The translations under genes were made by a program, and so were the position numbers. A DNA stretch of 64,000 bases from Podocnemis expansa. Lineage: Eukaryota > Chordata > Testudines > Podocnemididae. Where the stretch lies: positions 7,903,143 to 7,967,142 of the forward strand of contig ML682008.1 of NCBI GenBank assembly GCA_007922195.1. Reading direction: 5' to 3'. Below are positions 45,400-57,783 of this stretch, one piece after another. Below the pieces are notes generated by a model that saw only the letters and a program-made list of their open reading frames with translations, was not told the origin of the DNA and did no database searches. Position 1 is the first letter of the stretch; each line of letters begins with the position of its first letter.

Positions 45400-46075
45400 C
45401 CTGGAGTCTTTTCCTGTTTAATTTATAAGTCTGTTCTAAATGTCCTCTCTTGGTGCTTCTATTTGGTACAATTATCTGATTTTTTTCACTTAAAATGAAT
45501 GGCTCAGGTCTGAAAAATCTTCCTCACATCCTCTGTAGTGAAGAACGAAGCAAAGAATTCGTTTAGCTTGCCTGCAGCAGCTTTGTCTTTATTGAGTGCT
45601 CCTTTAGCATTTCAGTCATCCAGTGGCCTACTGACTGTTTGGCAGGCTTCTTGGTTCTGATTACCAATAAATGAATGAATGAATGAATAAATAAATAAAT
45701 TGCTGTTAGTTTATACATCTTTTGCTAGTTACTTTTCAAATTTACTTTTGGCTTGTCTAATTATACTCTTATAGTCTTGGATTGCCAAAGTTTATGCTTC
45801 TTTCCATTTTCTCAATGGGATTTCACTTCCATTTCTTATAAGATGTGTTTTTCCTTCTGTCTCTTTTACTGTACTGATTAACCACACTGATAAATATATA
45901 TTTCTTGGTCCTCTTACTGTTTTTTTTTTTATTTGGGGGTTTACATGTAGTCTGAGCCTCAAAATTATGGTGTTTTAAAATGGTTTCCATGCTGCTTGCA
46001 GACATTTCACTTTTGTTTACAGTTTCTTTTAATTTCCATTAATTTGTTTCCTCATTTCCCCCCTTTCTTCCTCCT
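45400..46075 (-). mobile_element. CR1 antisense, 5-prime part
   Basis: Continues the CR1 from 44605: 'gaatggctcaggtctgaaaa', 'agcaaagaattcgtttagct', 'gagtgctcctttagcatttc', 'caaagtttatgcttctttcc' and 'ggtttccatgctgcttgcag'. A (gaat)n/(aaat)n simple repeat lies at 45663-45700. Confidence 0.8.
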
Positions 46076-46995
46076 CCCTCTGTGTAACAACCTTTAACAT
46101 GCCTAAACTGTTATCATGTCCCCTCATAGCTCCTTTCTAGACCTTTAATCATTTTTATTGCTCTTCTCTGGACTTTCTGCAATTTGTCCACATATTTCCT
46201 GAAATATAGCATGCAAAACTGGATACGGATTCCAGCTGAGGCCTGATCAGTTCAGAGTAGAGCAGAAGAATTACTTCTTATGTCTTGCATTCACTATTCC
46301 TGCTAATACTTCCCAGAATGGTGTTTCCTTTTTTTTGCAACAAAATTACACTTTTGACCAACATTTAACTGGTGATTCATTATGACCCCCAGATCTTTTT
46401 TTCCAGTTCTCTTCTCTAAATTGTCATTTCCCATGTGTGCAACTTATTGCTCCTGACTAATTTGTCCTTAATTAATTTCATTCTATTTACTTCAGACCAT
46501 TTCTCCATTTTGTCTAGATCATTTTGAATTTTAATCTCATCCTCCAAAGCACTTGCAATCCCCCCCAGCTTGGTATCACAATCTTATAAGTGTACTCATT
46601 ACTAAATCATTGATGAAGATATTAAACAGATCCAGACCCAGAAATGATCCTTGTGGGACCCCGCTTGATATACCCTTGCAACTTGACTGTGAACCACTGA
46701 TAAGTACTCTCTGGGATTGATTTTCCAGCCAGTGATGCATCCACCTTCTAGTAACTCCACTGAGGTTGTGTTTCCCTAGTTTGTTTATGAAAAGGTCATC
46801 TGAGACACTATCAAAAGCGTTGCTAAAGTCAAAATATGTCCCATCTATTGCATCCTCCCTCATCCAGAAAGCCTACCACCTTGTCAAACAAAGCTATCAA
46901 ATTAGTTTGACACAATTTGTTCTTGCTAAATCAGTGCTCCCTTTTACTTATCACTTTATTATCTTTTAGGCGTATGCAAACTGATTGCTTAATTA
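46076..46995 (-). mobile_element. second CR1 LINE, antisense
   Basis: A separate copy: 'ctcttctctggactttctgc', 'atagcatgcaaaactggata', 'atgacccccagatctttttt', 'tccatcttgtctag'-like sequence, and 'tgatccttgtgggaccccgc' at the RT turn. It lies directly upstream of the first copy in the same orientation. Confidence 0.85.
46576..46863 (-). pseudogene. CR1 reverse transcriptase remnant
   Basis: The best-preserved RT piece in the window, 95 codons. DFSNAFD at residues 12-18 is the first catalytic block (the first aspartate is kept). SGVPQGS at 67-73 and INDL at 84-87 are canonical LINE RT blocks. The frame stops before the YADD block and is open only for this segment. A full CR1 ORF2 is about ten times longer, so this is a truncated fossil. 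Confidence 0.9.
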
Positions 46996-47279
46996 TTTGC
47001 TCTATTATCTTTCTGTTGTAAGTTGTAATAGTTGTAAATTTTATTCTTATCTCCTTTATTCCCCCCACCCCCCCAAAGTACATAGGATATATTGCCTAAG
47101 ATGACAGTTTGCATTTTTAGAGGAAGGCACATTTTCCCCCCATTATCTCCACAGTGCTTTGAAAATATTAGATCCCAGTTCTTCATGGGCATTGCTCTAT
47201 AATGAAACAATGGAAAGTCTGTACATGGAAGGCTGGTAGGGTCTTGCCATTGATTAATTATATTTCTTGGTAACTATGA

Positions 47280-47925
47280 CTTATTAAATATTTGTAGATT
47301 CCAAGTGAAAAGGAACTGGCGTGATCACCTAGTCCAACCTCCTGCATAACACAGGTCAGAATTTCACTAACTGATTCCTTCATCAAGCCCATGCCTTCTG
47401 TATGAGCGAGAGAGTATCTGTAGAGCTCTGAATATCTGCGGATATGCTTGTTAAAATGTTTCATGTAATTTGTCCTCTGAATTTGTCTGGCTTTAACCTT
47501 CGGCTATTGGATCTTGTGATCCCTTTGTCAGTCTTGGTCTGGCCTTTTTCTGCAAGTTAAAGAGGTCTCTACAGAAATTTTCTTCTCATATACAGATCTT
47601 CCCCCATTAACCTCTTTTGGACAAACTGAATACAATAATGCATTCCATCAATGAGTCCAGACTTCTGTTCTTTCTTTTAGGTCTTTTCTGAACCTGAGCT
47701 TATTTGTCACCTTTTTTTAAAAGTGTGGACAGAAAACCTAGATGAAGCATGGTCTCACAAAGGCCATATATTATAGGAATAATATCTTCCTACATCTCTT
47801 CAATACATCCCTACTTTTTTGTGCAAGGATCATATTTGCACTTTAGCCTCTGCATCACACTGGGAATGCTCATTTAGATGATAGCCATCATCAGTATACC
47901 AATTCTACAGATGTGTAACTAGGTT
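47280..47925 (-). mobile_element. CR1-related fragment, antisense
   Basis: 'gcgtgatcacctagtccaac', 'ctcctgcataacacaggtca', 'ttcggctattggatcttgtg' and 'tggtctcacaaaggccatat' resemble the CR1 segment at 20120 and its continuation. Interrupted near 47412-47450 by a possible hAT end. Confidence 0.65.
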
Positions 47926-48711
47926 AACCAGATTTTTGGAATGATTTCCAGAGACATCTGATTTCCCAGTCCCAGGACCCTGGCCAGCAACCTCCCAGAG
48001 TCCACCCGATCTCAGCGATCCCAAGTCCCTGGAAGCTGGGCAGCAGCCTTTCAGACCCTGGTTGGGAGCCTTTCAGCAGCTTCATGTACCTTGCAAGTTG
48101 GGGTTGAGTGGCTGTTACCTATCCCCTGGCATGCTGTCAGGAGCCAGGGGAGAGCCTCCTGTGCCCCAGTTTGAAGATCAGTGTCAGCCACCTGCAGCTT
48201 GCCCATATCTCAGGGTCCCAGTTGCGTATAGCAGCCGCCTCTTCCTCAGATCAGAACGGGTGGCTGCTGCCCATCTCCTGGACTTCGAGCATTGTGGCAG
48301 CTGTCTAAAAATTGCCCCGGTGGCAGTCCCTCTTCACAGGCTCAAAACCCGGTGCTCAGAAAGCCAGGGGGAGAGCCCAGCCTTGTCCCCAAGCAACCTT
48401 ATTGGTTGGTTTCACTGCTCTAGCTGAAAGCCCCAGAGCTCACCCGCATAAAAATGTTTAGGGGGGCCCACACAGAGTTATTTGCCCTGGGCCCTTAACT
48501 CATAGGGACAGCTCTGAATACAAATAAAATCTTAAGTGTAGTCCACAAGTTGCATTTTATTATTTATTTCTTACAATTTTTCCTCATTTTTAAACCATTG
48601 TTTGGTGTCATACTCAACTGGGGACATTTCCAGGGACAGATTATTGATGAGGACAGAGCACCTAAATCAGGAACTGTTCCTGGAAATCAGGGACATCTGG
48701 TCATTCTAGGG
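47926..48711. mobile_element. possible DNA transposon with gaccagat-type ends
   Basis: 'aggttaaccagatttttgga' at 47931 faces 'cagggacatctggtcattct' near 48690. Such ends are typical of a family of turtle elements. Interior GC-rich at 47960-48430, with no domain in its frames. Confidence 0.45.
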
Positions 48712-48928
48712 CAGTGGTTCCCAACATTTTCTATTCCATGGCACACCTTGCTACCTTTAATTAATTTGAGGCACACCACCATATAGTTTCCAAATGAATT
48801 CATGAATATTCATGAGCCAGTGAGCCAATCCAGAGCTCTTTGAGTAGCCTTTCAAAAAATTTGTTGGCGTGTCTGCTCAGACCTGACGGCACATTTGTAT
48901 GCCATGGCACACTGGTTGGGAAACACTG
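48712..48928. mobile_element. hAT-type element with tattcatgagcca core
   Basis: 'cagtggttcccaac' to 'ggttgggaaacactg'. Flanks ttctaggg (48704-48711) and gtctaggg (48929-48936) agree at 7 of 8. Close paralogue of 29281-29492. Confidence 0.95.
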
Positions 48929-50177
48929 GTCTAGGGTAAACTAAAGACAGAGAGCTAAAGGATTGAGGCACAGTCATACAAGCTTGTGTTATAGCTGAGA
49001 AGATACCCTACGTGTTGTGACTCCTTGTCCCTGTTTCTAACCATTTGCTTCTGCCTCATTGTGTATTTCCAAACAGAACTTAAATTTTTAACAGGATCTC
49101 CAGAAGTTATAGCTAAATATTAAATGTGTGCAAAGGGTGTGGTTTGGTGTGGAAAGTAATTTAATCTGAAAAAATCAATTTAGGAAGAGACTATCAAAAG
49201 GTTGCTGAGGGCAGAGAAAATTATAGTGATACAGCAGAGAGAAACACAGTTGTTTAGAAGCCTAAACATGAAAAGAATTGAAGATATTATTCTTAGTGAA
49301 ATTTTTTTAAGGAGGCTCTCACAGTGTCACAAATAATGTTCTTATGTCCTATCACACTATTACATTTACCTTCATGAGCAAAGTTTAAATGTAAACTGTA
49401 AGTAAGGAGTACACTGAGGAGGCTTTTCTGACTCAAGATACGATTGCAAAATCAACCCGTGTCTGTGTGTAAAAAGAATCTCAGAAATGTAGCTGGCTTT
49501 CTTCTTATTGCTTCAGTTCTCTCTCTCTTTTCTTTTTTTTGAAAACATTCTGTGGCAGGTTCTGTATATTGTCGTCTTATTGTTTATATCTGCTTTTCAT
49601 ACATTAAAATTTCAAGGTATATTCCAATGTCCATACCAGTAGGATTATTTCTTGTGTCACTACTGCTGATTGCATAGTCTGCCTACCACTCAGCAATAAG
49701 TATAAAAGCATTAGCCATGAACTCTTCTTTTCACACAAACACATTGCCAGACTTCTGTAGAGCAAGAAAAAATGCTGTTCCTCTCCAAATGAAGCATTTA
49801 CAGAGCACTCTGCAGCTGGTACTGCCAAGCATTTTAGTATTAAGGATTATTCAAATGAATACATTTGTTCTGTTTAGAAACAAATAAAATGTATTCCCCT
49901 GACACAGCCCTTGATGGGTCCATGTGCAGAGGTGACTGTGCTGGAAGAATTTACTAGAATGGTTGTGATAAGGTTTAAAACAGTATAGCTGGCAGATTTT
50001 CAGAGGTGATGAGCACTCCTCAGCAGCTATTGACTTCAGTGGTTGCAGGTGTTCGGCATGATTGTAACTTGGGCTCTGCTTCTTTATGGCCATATCTCAC
50101 AAGGGACTGCAAGTATTCTGGGACGTGCCGAGATTCCTAGTGAAGTTACAGGAGCAGAGGACAGTGGGTTACTAGTG
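48929..50177. other. unique sequence
   Basis: AT-rich, no repeat of note. 'agctattgacttcagtggtt' at about 50025 is a copy of a dispersed old motif. Confidence 0.35.
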
Positions 50178-50185
50178 CTTTAAAA

Positions 50186-50349
50186 CAGTGGTTCTCAACC
50201 ACTGTGTCAGGACACATTATTGTGTCACCACACAACGGTAATTGTGTCTTGGAGAGCTGAGGAGATGGCTGGATTTGGCCCGGTGCGTTCCATAGGTTTG
50301 TGATATGGCACCAAGTGTGTCATGACCCACAAAAGGTTGAGAACCACTG
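50186..50349. mobile_element. hAT-type element, CAGTGGTTCTCAACC family
   Basis: 'cagtggttctcaacc' to 'ggttgagaaccactg', inverted relative to 13807. Flanks ctttaaaa and ctttacgg share the first five bases. Confidence 0.9.
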
Positions 50350-50929
50350 CTTTACGGACTACTCCTGGAGTGACATTAGTGCCTAGGGAGATCTTGCTCC
50401 GCCTTCTAGCCAAAGCCAGAGTGCCTGTTGTGAACCAAGGGTAAACTGGGGAAATAATTCAAAAAGCAGTGGCACACTCTTTCAAGGGCATCAGGCCCAA
50501 GCGGACCCCCAACCGTGGTCACACTCGCATGTGTACAGGCAGTAGAACAGGAGCTTCCAGCCCCTACAAGCAGGAGTAGTGGTGCAAGGAAAGGGAGATC
50601 CCATGCTACTGCCTTCACACACAGACACCTTCATGATGGCTGGATATTTGGCCCAATTTCCCCCAGTCCCTCCTCTGTTCTCATGCTGACTTTCATTGCC
50701 TCCCTGACTCCTTTCCCTCCCATCTCTCCTTTCCCTTCGCCTCCAATGCCCTTACTCTTGCTTCCTCTTTCCCACCCTCTTGACGCAGCACCTCCTACCC
50801 TGCACCTCATCCCACGTCCACTCCCTCACTAAAAAATGGGGCCAACAAGTCAGATGCCCACCAACACCTAGGCCTTTTCACTTGTATATTGTGTGCCTTT
50901 CCCTTCTCCTTTGATTGTTGCCTTTAAAT

Positions 50930-51045
50930 GTTTTAAGCTCTTCAGATTTGGGGCTATCTTCTCTTGTGCACCGCTTAGCAAAGCGGGGCCCTGATCCTAT
51001 GTGAGGCCTTTGGTTAGTCCTGCAATTATATCAATAATAATACTC
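50930..51045 (+). repeat. family T 3-prime tail
   Basis: 'tttaagctcttcagatttgg', 'gcaccgcttagcaaagcggg' then gccctgatcc, ending 'tatatcaataataatac'. Confidence 0.6.
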
Positions 51046-52587
51046 ACTGGGTCTGGCCAAAGTCTGAATCCCTTCCTCAAGCAGTTGATATTTTGATATA
51101 CGGGCAGATAAAGAGCTTAAACTTAAATGCGTGGGACCATCCAAAGCACTGTTTTAAATATACAAGTCCACACAAAAGATTTCTGTGCTCAAATTTTTCA
51201 TGCTAGGTAGTTCTCTCGAGGCTCCGAGATGAACTGGAATATACTAAACAATCTGTCGTGTTGGGTGAAAGCAGCAGAACATTCAAAGGGGATCTAATGC
51301 TGAGATTTTATCCTTCATTTAAGCAGCAGTGTAGTCCTTATAAGGTGTGCTGTTAACATATGGATTGTTTTGAAAATTTAAATGTCAATGGAGATTATGA
51401 GATAGACATGCCATTCATTAACGTTTTTGCATTTGACTATAGATTGGAAGGTTCAAACATGCAACAATGATTTTCCCCCTGAGAAATGGCCAAGTTGTAA
51501 TCAGCCTCCTCTTCCTCCTTCTGTGGCTGCTATGTGATGTGAGATTGTGCCTTCACTTACCATTGTGACTTGTTCTGTGGTTTTAAGGTCAGATGTAAAA
51601 TTAGCCACAGTCTTTGTTATTGGCAGCTAAGTGTATTATTAATCCTTTCACACTGTTCAGATCATTTATGAAAACATTTGTTACTAAATAAAGATTAAGA
51701 CAATTAATAATCTTTGTTGTTTAACACAGTGGTGCAGGAACACCAGGGAATTGGCCAGCATATTGAATTAGCCTTTAATCCTTGACCAATACAATAATTT
51801 GAATTTTGTAAATAAATAGTTCAGGGCCAAAACCTGACTCTGGATAGTAGTACCTCACTGGAGAAAAAATTACAATAGAGATTAATAGACTCATATGCCA
51901 CAGTTGGATTTTTATGATGTAAACAAAGTTTTTGAGAAGTGCACAAAAGATATCCTCTATGGAGAGACAGAGACTGGCATAGCTACTCTGGGCAGTTTTG
52001 AGGTGTAAGAGATCACTGTCCTATTTCAACATGTTGGGGCACAATTTAGCAGGCCCACCACGTTGTGCAAATAATAAAGTTATAGCTAGTAACTAAATTT
52101 TCACTCCAAAGTTTTAAATTACTGTTTATGCAATACATTTTTCTGATGTAACAGAAAGAACTATGGATATGAGCAGTTGTGAATTTTCTGCAACTGTGAG
52201 TTCTGCGTGTTTCTTCTGTATTGCCCAATACAGAGGTTTGTAGTGTGTCATGCCCCTGGAATGTATTTCTCTTCTTTTGCAAGAAAATATGTGGGATAGC
52301 AGGAGTTGAGACTGTTACGACTTTAGGAGATTTTCAGTTTAGCATTTTACTAGGGCAAAATATTGCAGGCTGCATACAGATTTCCATTTAAAAATGAAAG
52401 CCTAAAAGTTTGACTAGGATCCATAGGTGAATTTTAGTTGCAGTTCTGTCTCTGACCTCTGCGTGCAATAGTTCCCCTTGGCTGATGGTGAGCTATGGGT
52501 AACATAACTTGCAAAATTGAACTGTTATGTTTTAAAAGGTAGCATGGAGAGTGCTTATTGCTTTGTTACTTTCCTTCTACTTACATT
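51046..52587. other. unique sequence
   Basis: No recognisable feature; AT-rich with no persuasive open frame. Confidence 0.35.
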
Positions 52588-52695
52588 GTGAACTCTGTAA
52601 AACAGGGACAGTCTCTGTACAACGCCTAGCATTATGGGGCCCCGATCTCAGCTAGGAGCTACTGAGATATTAATACTAATGCTAATTATTATACA
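52588..52695 (+). repeat. family T 3-prime tail
   Basis: 'ttgtgaactctgtaaaacag', 'gtacaacgcctagcattatg' and 'gggccccgatctcagctagg', then tattaatactaatgc. Confidence 0.7.
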
Positions 52696-53060
52696 AAATT
52701 TATATATTGTAACAATTCAATTAGATCTACAACATTCCTTTCACAGAATCATAAAGCTACTTCTTTACTCATTATCATCAGTCTACAGAAAAATTTTAAA
52801 AATGAGCACAAGACCAATCCTTCATTGTGCTGAGCATTTGCCATATATATTGGTTTCAACAGCAGTGTTCCTTGCCAGATTAAGCTCTGAAGTTTGGCAG
52901 GGATTTATTTACTAGGATCAAAATACAGGGTTTATTTTGGCTGTGTCTGTTTTTCTTCTGACATATTTCAAATGTTTTCAGTTTGGAAACTTCGTGCTTT
53001 TCTAACATCTATTTTTTAGTGGTGTGGTTTATGTTTGGTCTACTGTTAGATGTTATCAAT

Positions 53061-53228
53061 TTCCATAGGGGTAGCCATGTTGTTAGTGTAGTTCAACAGA
53101 ACAAGCAAGGAGTCCTTTGGCACTTAAAGACTAACAAGTTTATGTATCACATGAGCTTTCGTGGGAGAAAATGTCACTTCATCAGATGCTTTGAAGATGG
53201 GGCACAGGAGTCCTTGTTTGTTTTGTTA
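53061..53228 (+). mobile_element. FB1 copy with a short right end
   Basis: 'ttccataggggtagccatgt' leads to 'ggcacttaaagactaacaag' and 'gctttcgtgggagaaaatgt', then 'caggagtccttgtttgtttt' without most of the right arm. Confidence 0.8.
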
Positions 53229-53360
53229 GATGATATCATGGTGATAATAGTGACTGGAAGGCAAAACATATTTTTCACCTGTCCTATTCCTGATGTGCCA
53301 CACAGATGCTAAGTGGTTAATTTATTAGATGTGAATAAGAGCAATTTAAAAAAAAAAACC

Positions 53361-53553
53361 TCAAAGGGGAAGCTGCTTTAGTCTAGTTCAGCAAAACGAA
53401 CAAGGACTCCTGTGGCACTTAAAGACTAACAAATTTATTTGTTGCATGAGCTTTCATGGGAGAAAATTCCACTTCATCAGATGCTTTAATGCATCTCCCA
53501 TGAAAAGCTCATGCAATAAATAAATTTGTTAGTCTAAGTGGCACAGGACTCGT
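53361..53553. mobile_element. FB1 compact foldback
   Basis: Left arm 'tcaaaggggaagctgcttta' with 'aagactaacaaatttatttg' and right arm 'aataaataaatttgttagtc', joined almost without a loop at 53480-53497. 130 bp after another FB1 copy. Confidence 0.85.
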
Positions 53554-54418
53554 TTTTGTTATTGTTGTTTTTAAATTAACATCCTCTTACAGATTATTGT
53601 GCTAACTAAAAAGGCCCATCATAAACAATGTATAAATACAGTTTAGGACAGACGTATCAGAATCAAAATAATCTATCCAGGATCTAAGTAACAGGCATTT
53701 CAGGGAACCATATGAGACTTGAATGCTCAACTCATTTGCAGATTACACTCAAATTAAGCCCTTTTCTGTGCAGTGAGCAGTTTTTTCTTTTGGGGATGGC
53801 CAGCATTTGAATGAACTCACCAGTCCACATTTCCAGCACCTGTAATATGCTTTAGTTCACTGCAAATGACTCATTCCTATCAAAACATTATACTGCTTTC
53901 TAGATTTAAAATAATTTCAAAAGAGAAAGCATTGCATAGTGCTTGCCTATATTTAAGCCTGGTGATCTTGTTTCAGTTATGGAAAAATGAATAAAATGGA
54001 TAAAGTTGAACGAAATTAAAATGAATTTTAATACCCTGTTTCTTTTTTTAAAAAAATCAATGAGTATTACATTATACACTCAGTATTATGTGCTTCTGTC
54101 TGTCTAGTGTAGAAATATGTAGAGTAAAAGGCCCATCATACTGCTGCCTCCAGTTGCCGGCAATTGTGGCTTAGTGATCAGAGCTGCAGATGCATATATT
54201 AGTTCTCTCTCTTCTGACTTGCTGCTTGCGAGTCTGGGCATGTTAGGAGCGGGCTGGTGCAACTCTAGTTAAAGTCAGTGAGAATCTTTCCATTAATTTC
54301 AGTAAGATTGGGCTGCACCTGTAACCTGTTCATTCCCTCCATTTCCTCATCTGCTGTTCCTTAGCTCTAAATTTTTAAAAGTGTCAAGGTGCCTTACTTA
54401 ATCAAATCATCAGCTTGT

Positions 54419-54690
54419 AGGATAGTATCTTGCATAGAGAAGGAAGGTGGTTCCACAAGCTGATTTTTGGTGATAGATTACTGAAAGTTACTTGTAGGAA
54501 GCACTGGAATGTTTCATTAGGGTGTGGCCTTGTGATGTTCTGCAAGCAGAGCTCTGTGGTCTGTGTGTTTGCAGGATCAGACCAGAATTTTTTCAGAGCA
54601 GAAGAAAAAACATATCTTTGACTCATTTAGTGGGAAGAATTCTGAATCTGGCAGCAGGGATGGTCATATAATACAGCAAACAGTGCGTCT
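54419..54690 (+). repeat. unidentified repeat U, copy 1
   Basis: 'cttgcatagagaaggaaggt' then ggttcca, 'gatagattactgaaagtta', 'cttgtaggaagcactgg', 'agggtgtggccttgtgatg', 'catatctttgactcattta' and 'gcagcagggatggtcatata'. The same blocks in the same order are at 58958-59255. I do not recognise the family. Confidence 0.75.
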
Positions 54691-55643
54691 AAAAGAACCA
54701 CTACATTTTTCCTGCTGAATGAGAATTCTGAAGTGTGTAATTGGACACAGTCATTAAACTTGCAGATATATTCAAAGAGAAAAGAACAGAATGTAAACTA
54801 CAAAACGATTTTATGTCTGGTATATGTGCCACTGTGCTGACTCATGTGGGGATGCTCCAATACCAGGGAGGCAGAATATGGTGTAGCGTCCTCTGTTAGT
54901 AAAATCTTTCTCCTTTAGTCTGGAAAACTGAAGAGTTAGAGGGGACATGACTGATTTATTTAGAATTTTGATTTGCTAGTAGCATCTCCTTTTTTCCTCT
55001 TGCACAATATGCAAAGAAGTTGATGCTCAGTGAAATGAAAATGCACTAAACCATATAAGAGGAAATAAACTTCATGTACTAATCCTCAGCTCCACAGGAA
55101 GTGAAGGTGCTGAGCAGCTTGCAGGATTAGATCCTACAAAATGAGCATGTGTCATTCTCTGCAGAGAAGATTATCAAGAGACATGCTGAGTTTGGATTTT
55201 TTTAAACAGTAAAAGTTTTAAGCCTATTTTAACAAAATATGTAGTTATGGAACCTAATGATAATCAGATTGTGAGTAAACTAACCATATGCATTAGGTAA
55301 GGAAAGAAGACTTGCCACTCCTGCAGGTGCATTGCAGTAATGCCTGGATTTATTATGGGTTCCTCAAAAAAATCCCCTTTTGGTCACTTCTAGCAGTGGG
55401 ATGCCAGTTGGTACTAAGACTGTGGGACAGGGCTGGTTGAGAACTGCCCTGTGCCCTAGAGCTCCAATGAAGGGGGACTGGGCAGGGGCATCGCTGGCAC
55501 TGGGCTTATGCGGCTTGAGCCCTGAGTCCCAGCGCCCAAGCTCTGGGTCTACAGAGTGCAGTGACGCATGAGCCCCGGGTCCAAGCATGCCGAGCCCCAG
55601 GTTTTTTCCCGGGCCAGTGGCACTTCTGGGACTGGGATTGATC

Positions 55644-55905
55644 TGAGGAAGCCTGCAGTGACTGGGCTAATAGGGAGAAGCTGTGGAGCTTGTTAGATGG
55701 GCATTATAAAGGATGACAGGATGGCACTGAAAGCACCCCCTCCCAGGGAAAGCCATAGCAGAAGGGTGATTGTTCCTTGGGTCTGAGACTGAGATGGTGA
55801 AACCTCTGTGCCTGTGAATCTGGACTTGATATAAATAGCTGCTTTGTGCTGAAAATAAAAGAGCACTACTGTGAGCACAAAACAGAGGTCTCTGAGTGGT
55901 GTTTG
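55644..55905 (+). repeat. 5-prime LTR of a retrotransposon
   Basis: A direct repeat of 57784-58045 at a constant offset of 2140 bp. It starts with TG at the same place in both copies. Shared blocks are cagtga..gggctaat, agctgtggagcttgtta, a TATA-like 'gatataaatagctgc', the poly-A signal region 'gctgaaaataaaagagcact' and 'cagaggtctctgagtggt'. The exact 3-prime border is uncertain by about 10 bp. Confidence 0.85.
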
Positions 55906-56554
55906 AGGACCATAGAAGGAGCAGCAGTGGGCACCCTGTGAAAACCTACTCCACTTGGGCACTAGTCTGGGCCCTGCTCAGCCAGTGGAAGAGTTTCCAG
56001 CCTGACAATGGATGAGACCCTGTTGTGACTGGTGAAGTTGCAAGAAGAAATGCAAAAGGTGCTGGAAAGTTTCCAAGCAGGCTCACCACTTAAAGAAGCA
56101 GGCCTTGCTGACATGGCAGGTGGCAAAACAGCCTGCAAGACGTCATCTGGGAACAGGCCAGCATACAGCAGCAAAGGGTGAATCCTGTGGGTGGGGAAAG
56201 TAGTTGACCCCGAGTGGGACCATGCCAGAGATGTCCCAGAAGCCTTTCTTGGTATATTTCAGTGGGAAGCCTGAGGTGCTGGACTGGACTGAGCAATCTG
56301 GGCCCTGTGGCTGGCATCTTATTTGGTTGGCAAAGTCAAGCAGCCTACGTGGCCTTGGGTGAGGACCAGGCCAGAGACCAGAAGGCAGTAAGGGCCTCTG
56401 TCCTCAGTTGGGTTGGCTTGTCTGTGAAAAAATATCACCAAATGTTTCAGGTGGTCTGGTGGACAGGAAGTGCGTAGCCTGAGTGTTTGTGCACAGACTA
56501 ATGGACTGGCGCATCTGCTTGCTGAGACCAGGCACCCACTTTGTAGGTGAAATC

Positions 56555-56860
56555 ATGGACATGTCAGTCCTCGAACAGTTTTTGCACAGCCTGTCTGAAA
56601 ATGTGTGGCTATGAGTCAGGATGCATCATCTGAGTACAGTAGATGCAATGGTGAGTTTAACCAAAGAATATGTTGAGGCAGACTTCCCCCAGAGATGAGG
56701 GCAACCCTTAAAGGGATTAGAGTGGGGAAAGAAACCCCAGGAACCAACCTCGGGGAAGGACACCGAGTGGAAGAAGGAAGAACTTTGAGGAGTCTCTGTT
56801 AGAACTAGAGCCATGGTCTGCTGTTCATGTGATCGGACAAGACATAACAAGGGTGACTGC
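56555..56860 (+). pseudogene. gag remnant: capsid-like segment and zinc knuckle
   Basis: A frame starting at 56555 reads SVLEQFLHSLSENVWL, similar to the SCAN/gag capsid helix, and then hits a stop at 56612. In the same frame, 56819-56860 encodes C-X2-C-X4-H-X4-C, a perfect retroviral-type zinc knuckle, followed by LQMECRLA. The knuckle normally binds the element's RNA in particle assembly. Internal stops and indels show that the gene is inactive. Confidence 0.8.
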
Positions 56861-56879
56861 CTCCAGATGGAGTGCAGAC

Positions 56880-57175
56880 TGGCCAAATTTTGTGGCTGGA
56901 CTCAAGCCAGGGAGTGAGAAAAGGGGTTGCTGTTGTCCACCATCCTCAAGAAGGTGGGAGGATAGTCTGGAAAAGCCTAGTGGATACAACCTCAGTCTGC
57001 TTACTTATCCATGGGGGGCTGGTAAAGCTGTACTGGATAACCCCAGAGGCAAGTATGAGCTTGAATTGTGTCCATAGGGATCAGAAGCTTTGCCAGGTGG
57101 CCCAAGCACCCCTGGATATCCATGGCAGATTCAATGGGAAGGTGGGATAGTAAAGGTGCTACTATACTTGGTGGT
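56880..57175 (+). pseudogene. retropepsin-like remnant
   Basis: An open frame from 56872 carries SLVDTTSVC, aligned by position with the catalytic D-S/T-G turn of retroviral-type aspartic proteases; the glycine is replaced, so activity would be lost. NCVHRDQKLCQVAQAPLDIH follows, then hydrophobic sequence near 57150-57180, the usual order. The frame differs from that of the zinc knuckle. Assignment is from pattern only. Confidence 0.6.
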
Positions 57176-57783
57176 TGTAGTGCAGTGGGCACTGACGGGA
57201 ACTGTTTCCTAAGAAGGATGGGACAGGGGACTAGCAGGAGAAGGGAAACAGGGGAGGTTCCCCAAGGGAGTGGGTGGAACCTTTGTGTTGGGAATGCAAC
57301 CAAACAACAGAGCCTGAAGTGGTGGAAGGGCAAAAGTGGGGACTCCTGACTCCAATGCTCTGTAGGGGAACAGGAGAAGGACCGTAGGTGGCAAAGTCCA
57401 GGAGAAACCAAAGACAAGGATGAAGAGAGGAGAGTGATGGCTAATCCAGGCCCCCTTGAAAATGAAGAAGGGCCAGAGGAACCCCAAAGGGGGGTGGCCT
57501 AGCCCATGCTTGCCATGTCCAGGGACGAGGAGAACTTGTTGGTCCTGGAGGTGGTTGGTGTGGCCTGCAGACTCCTGTCTGAAGACAAGGGACAGAAGGA
57601 AGGGGGACAATCCCATGTGTGCAAATTGTGTGAGAACCTGTGGGTGTCAGCCAAGCTGTGGGGCTATCCGCCCTCTCCCCAATGCAGTGCACTGTTTGTG
57701 GCTGGGTGGTGAATTAGGCTTATAATATTAACCCAGTGAATCACCCCACTGAAAGGATGACACTGCCCCATTCAGACCCCAGA

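Noticed and set aside
57600..57715. Second zinc knuckle in the LTR element
   Set aside because: Several cysteines occur but the spacing does not fit C-X2-C-X4-H-X4-C in any frame.
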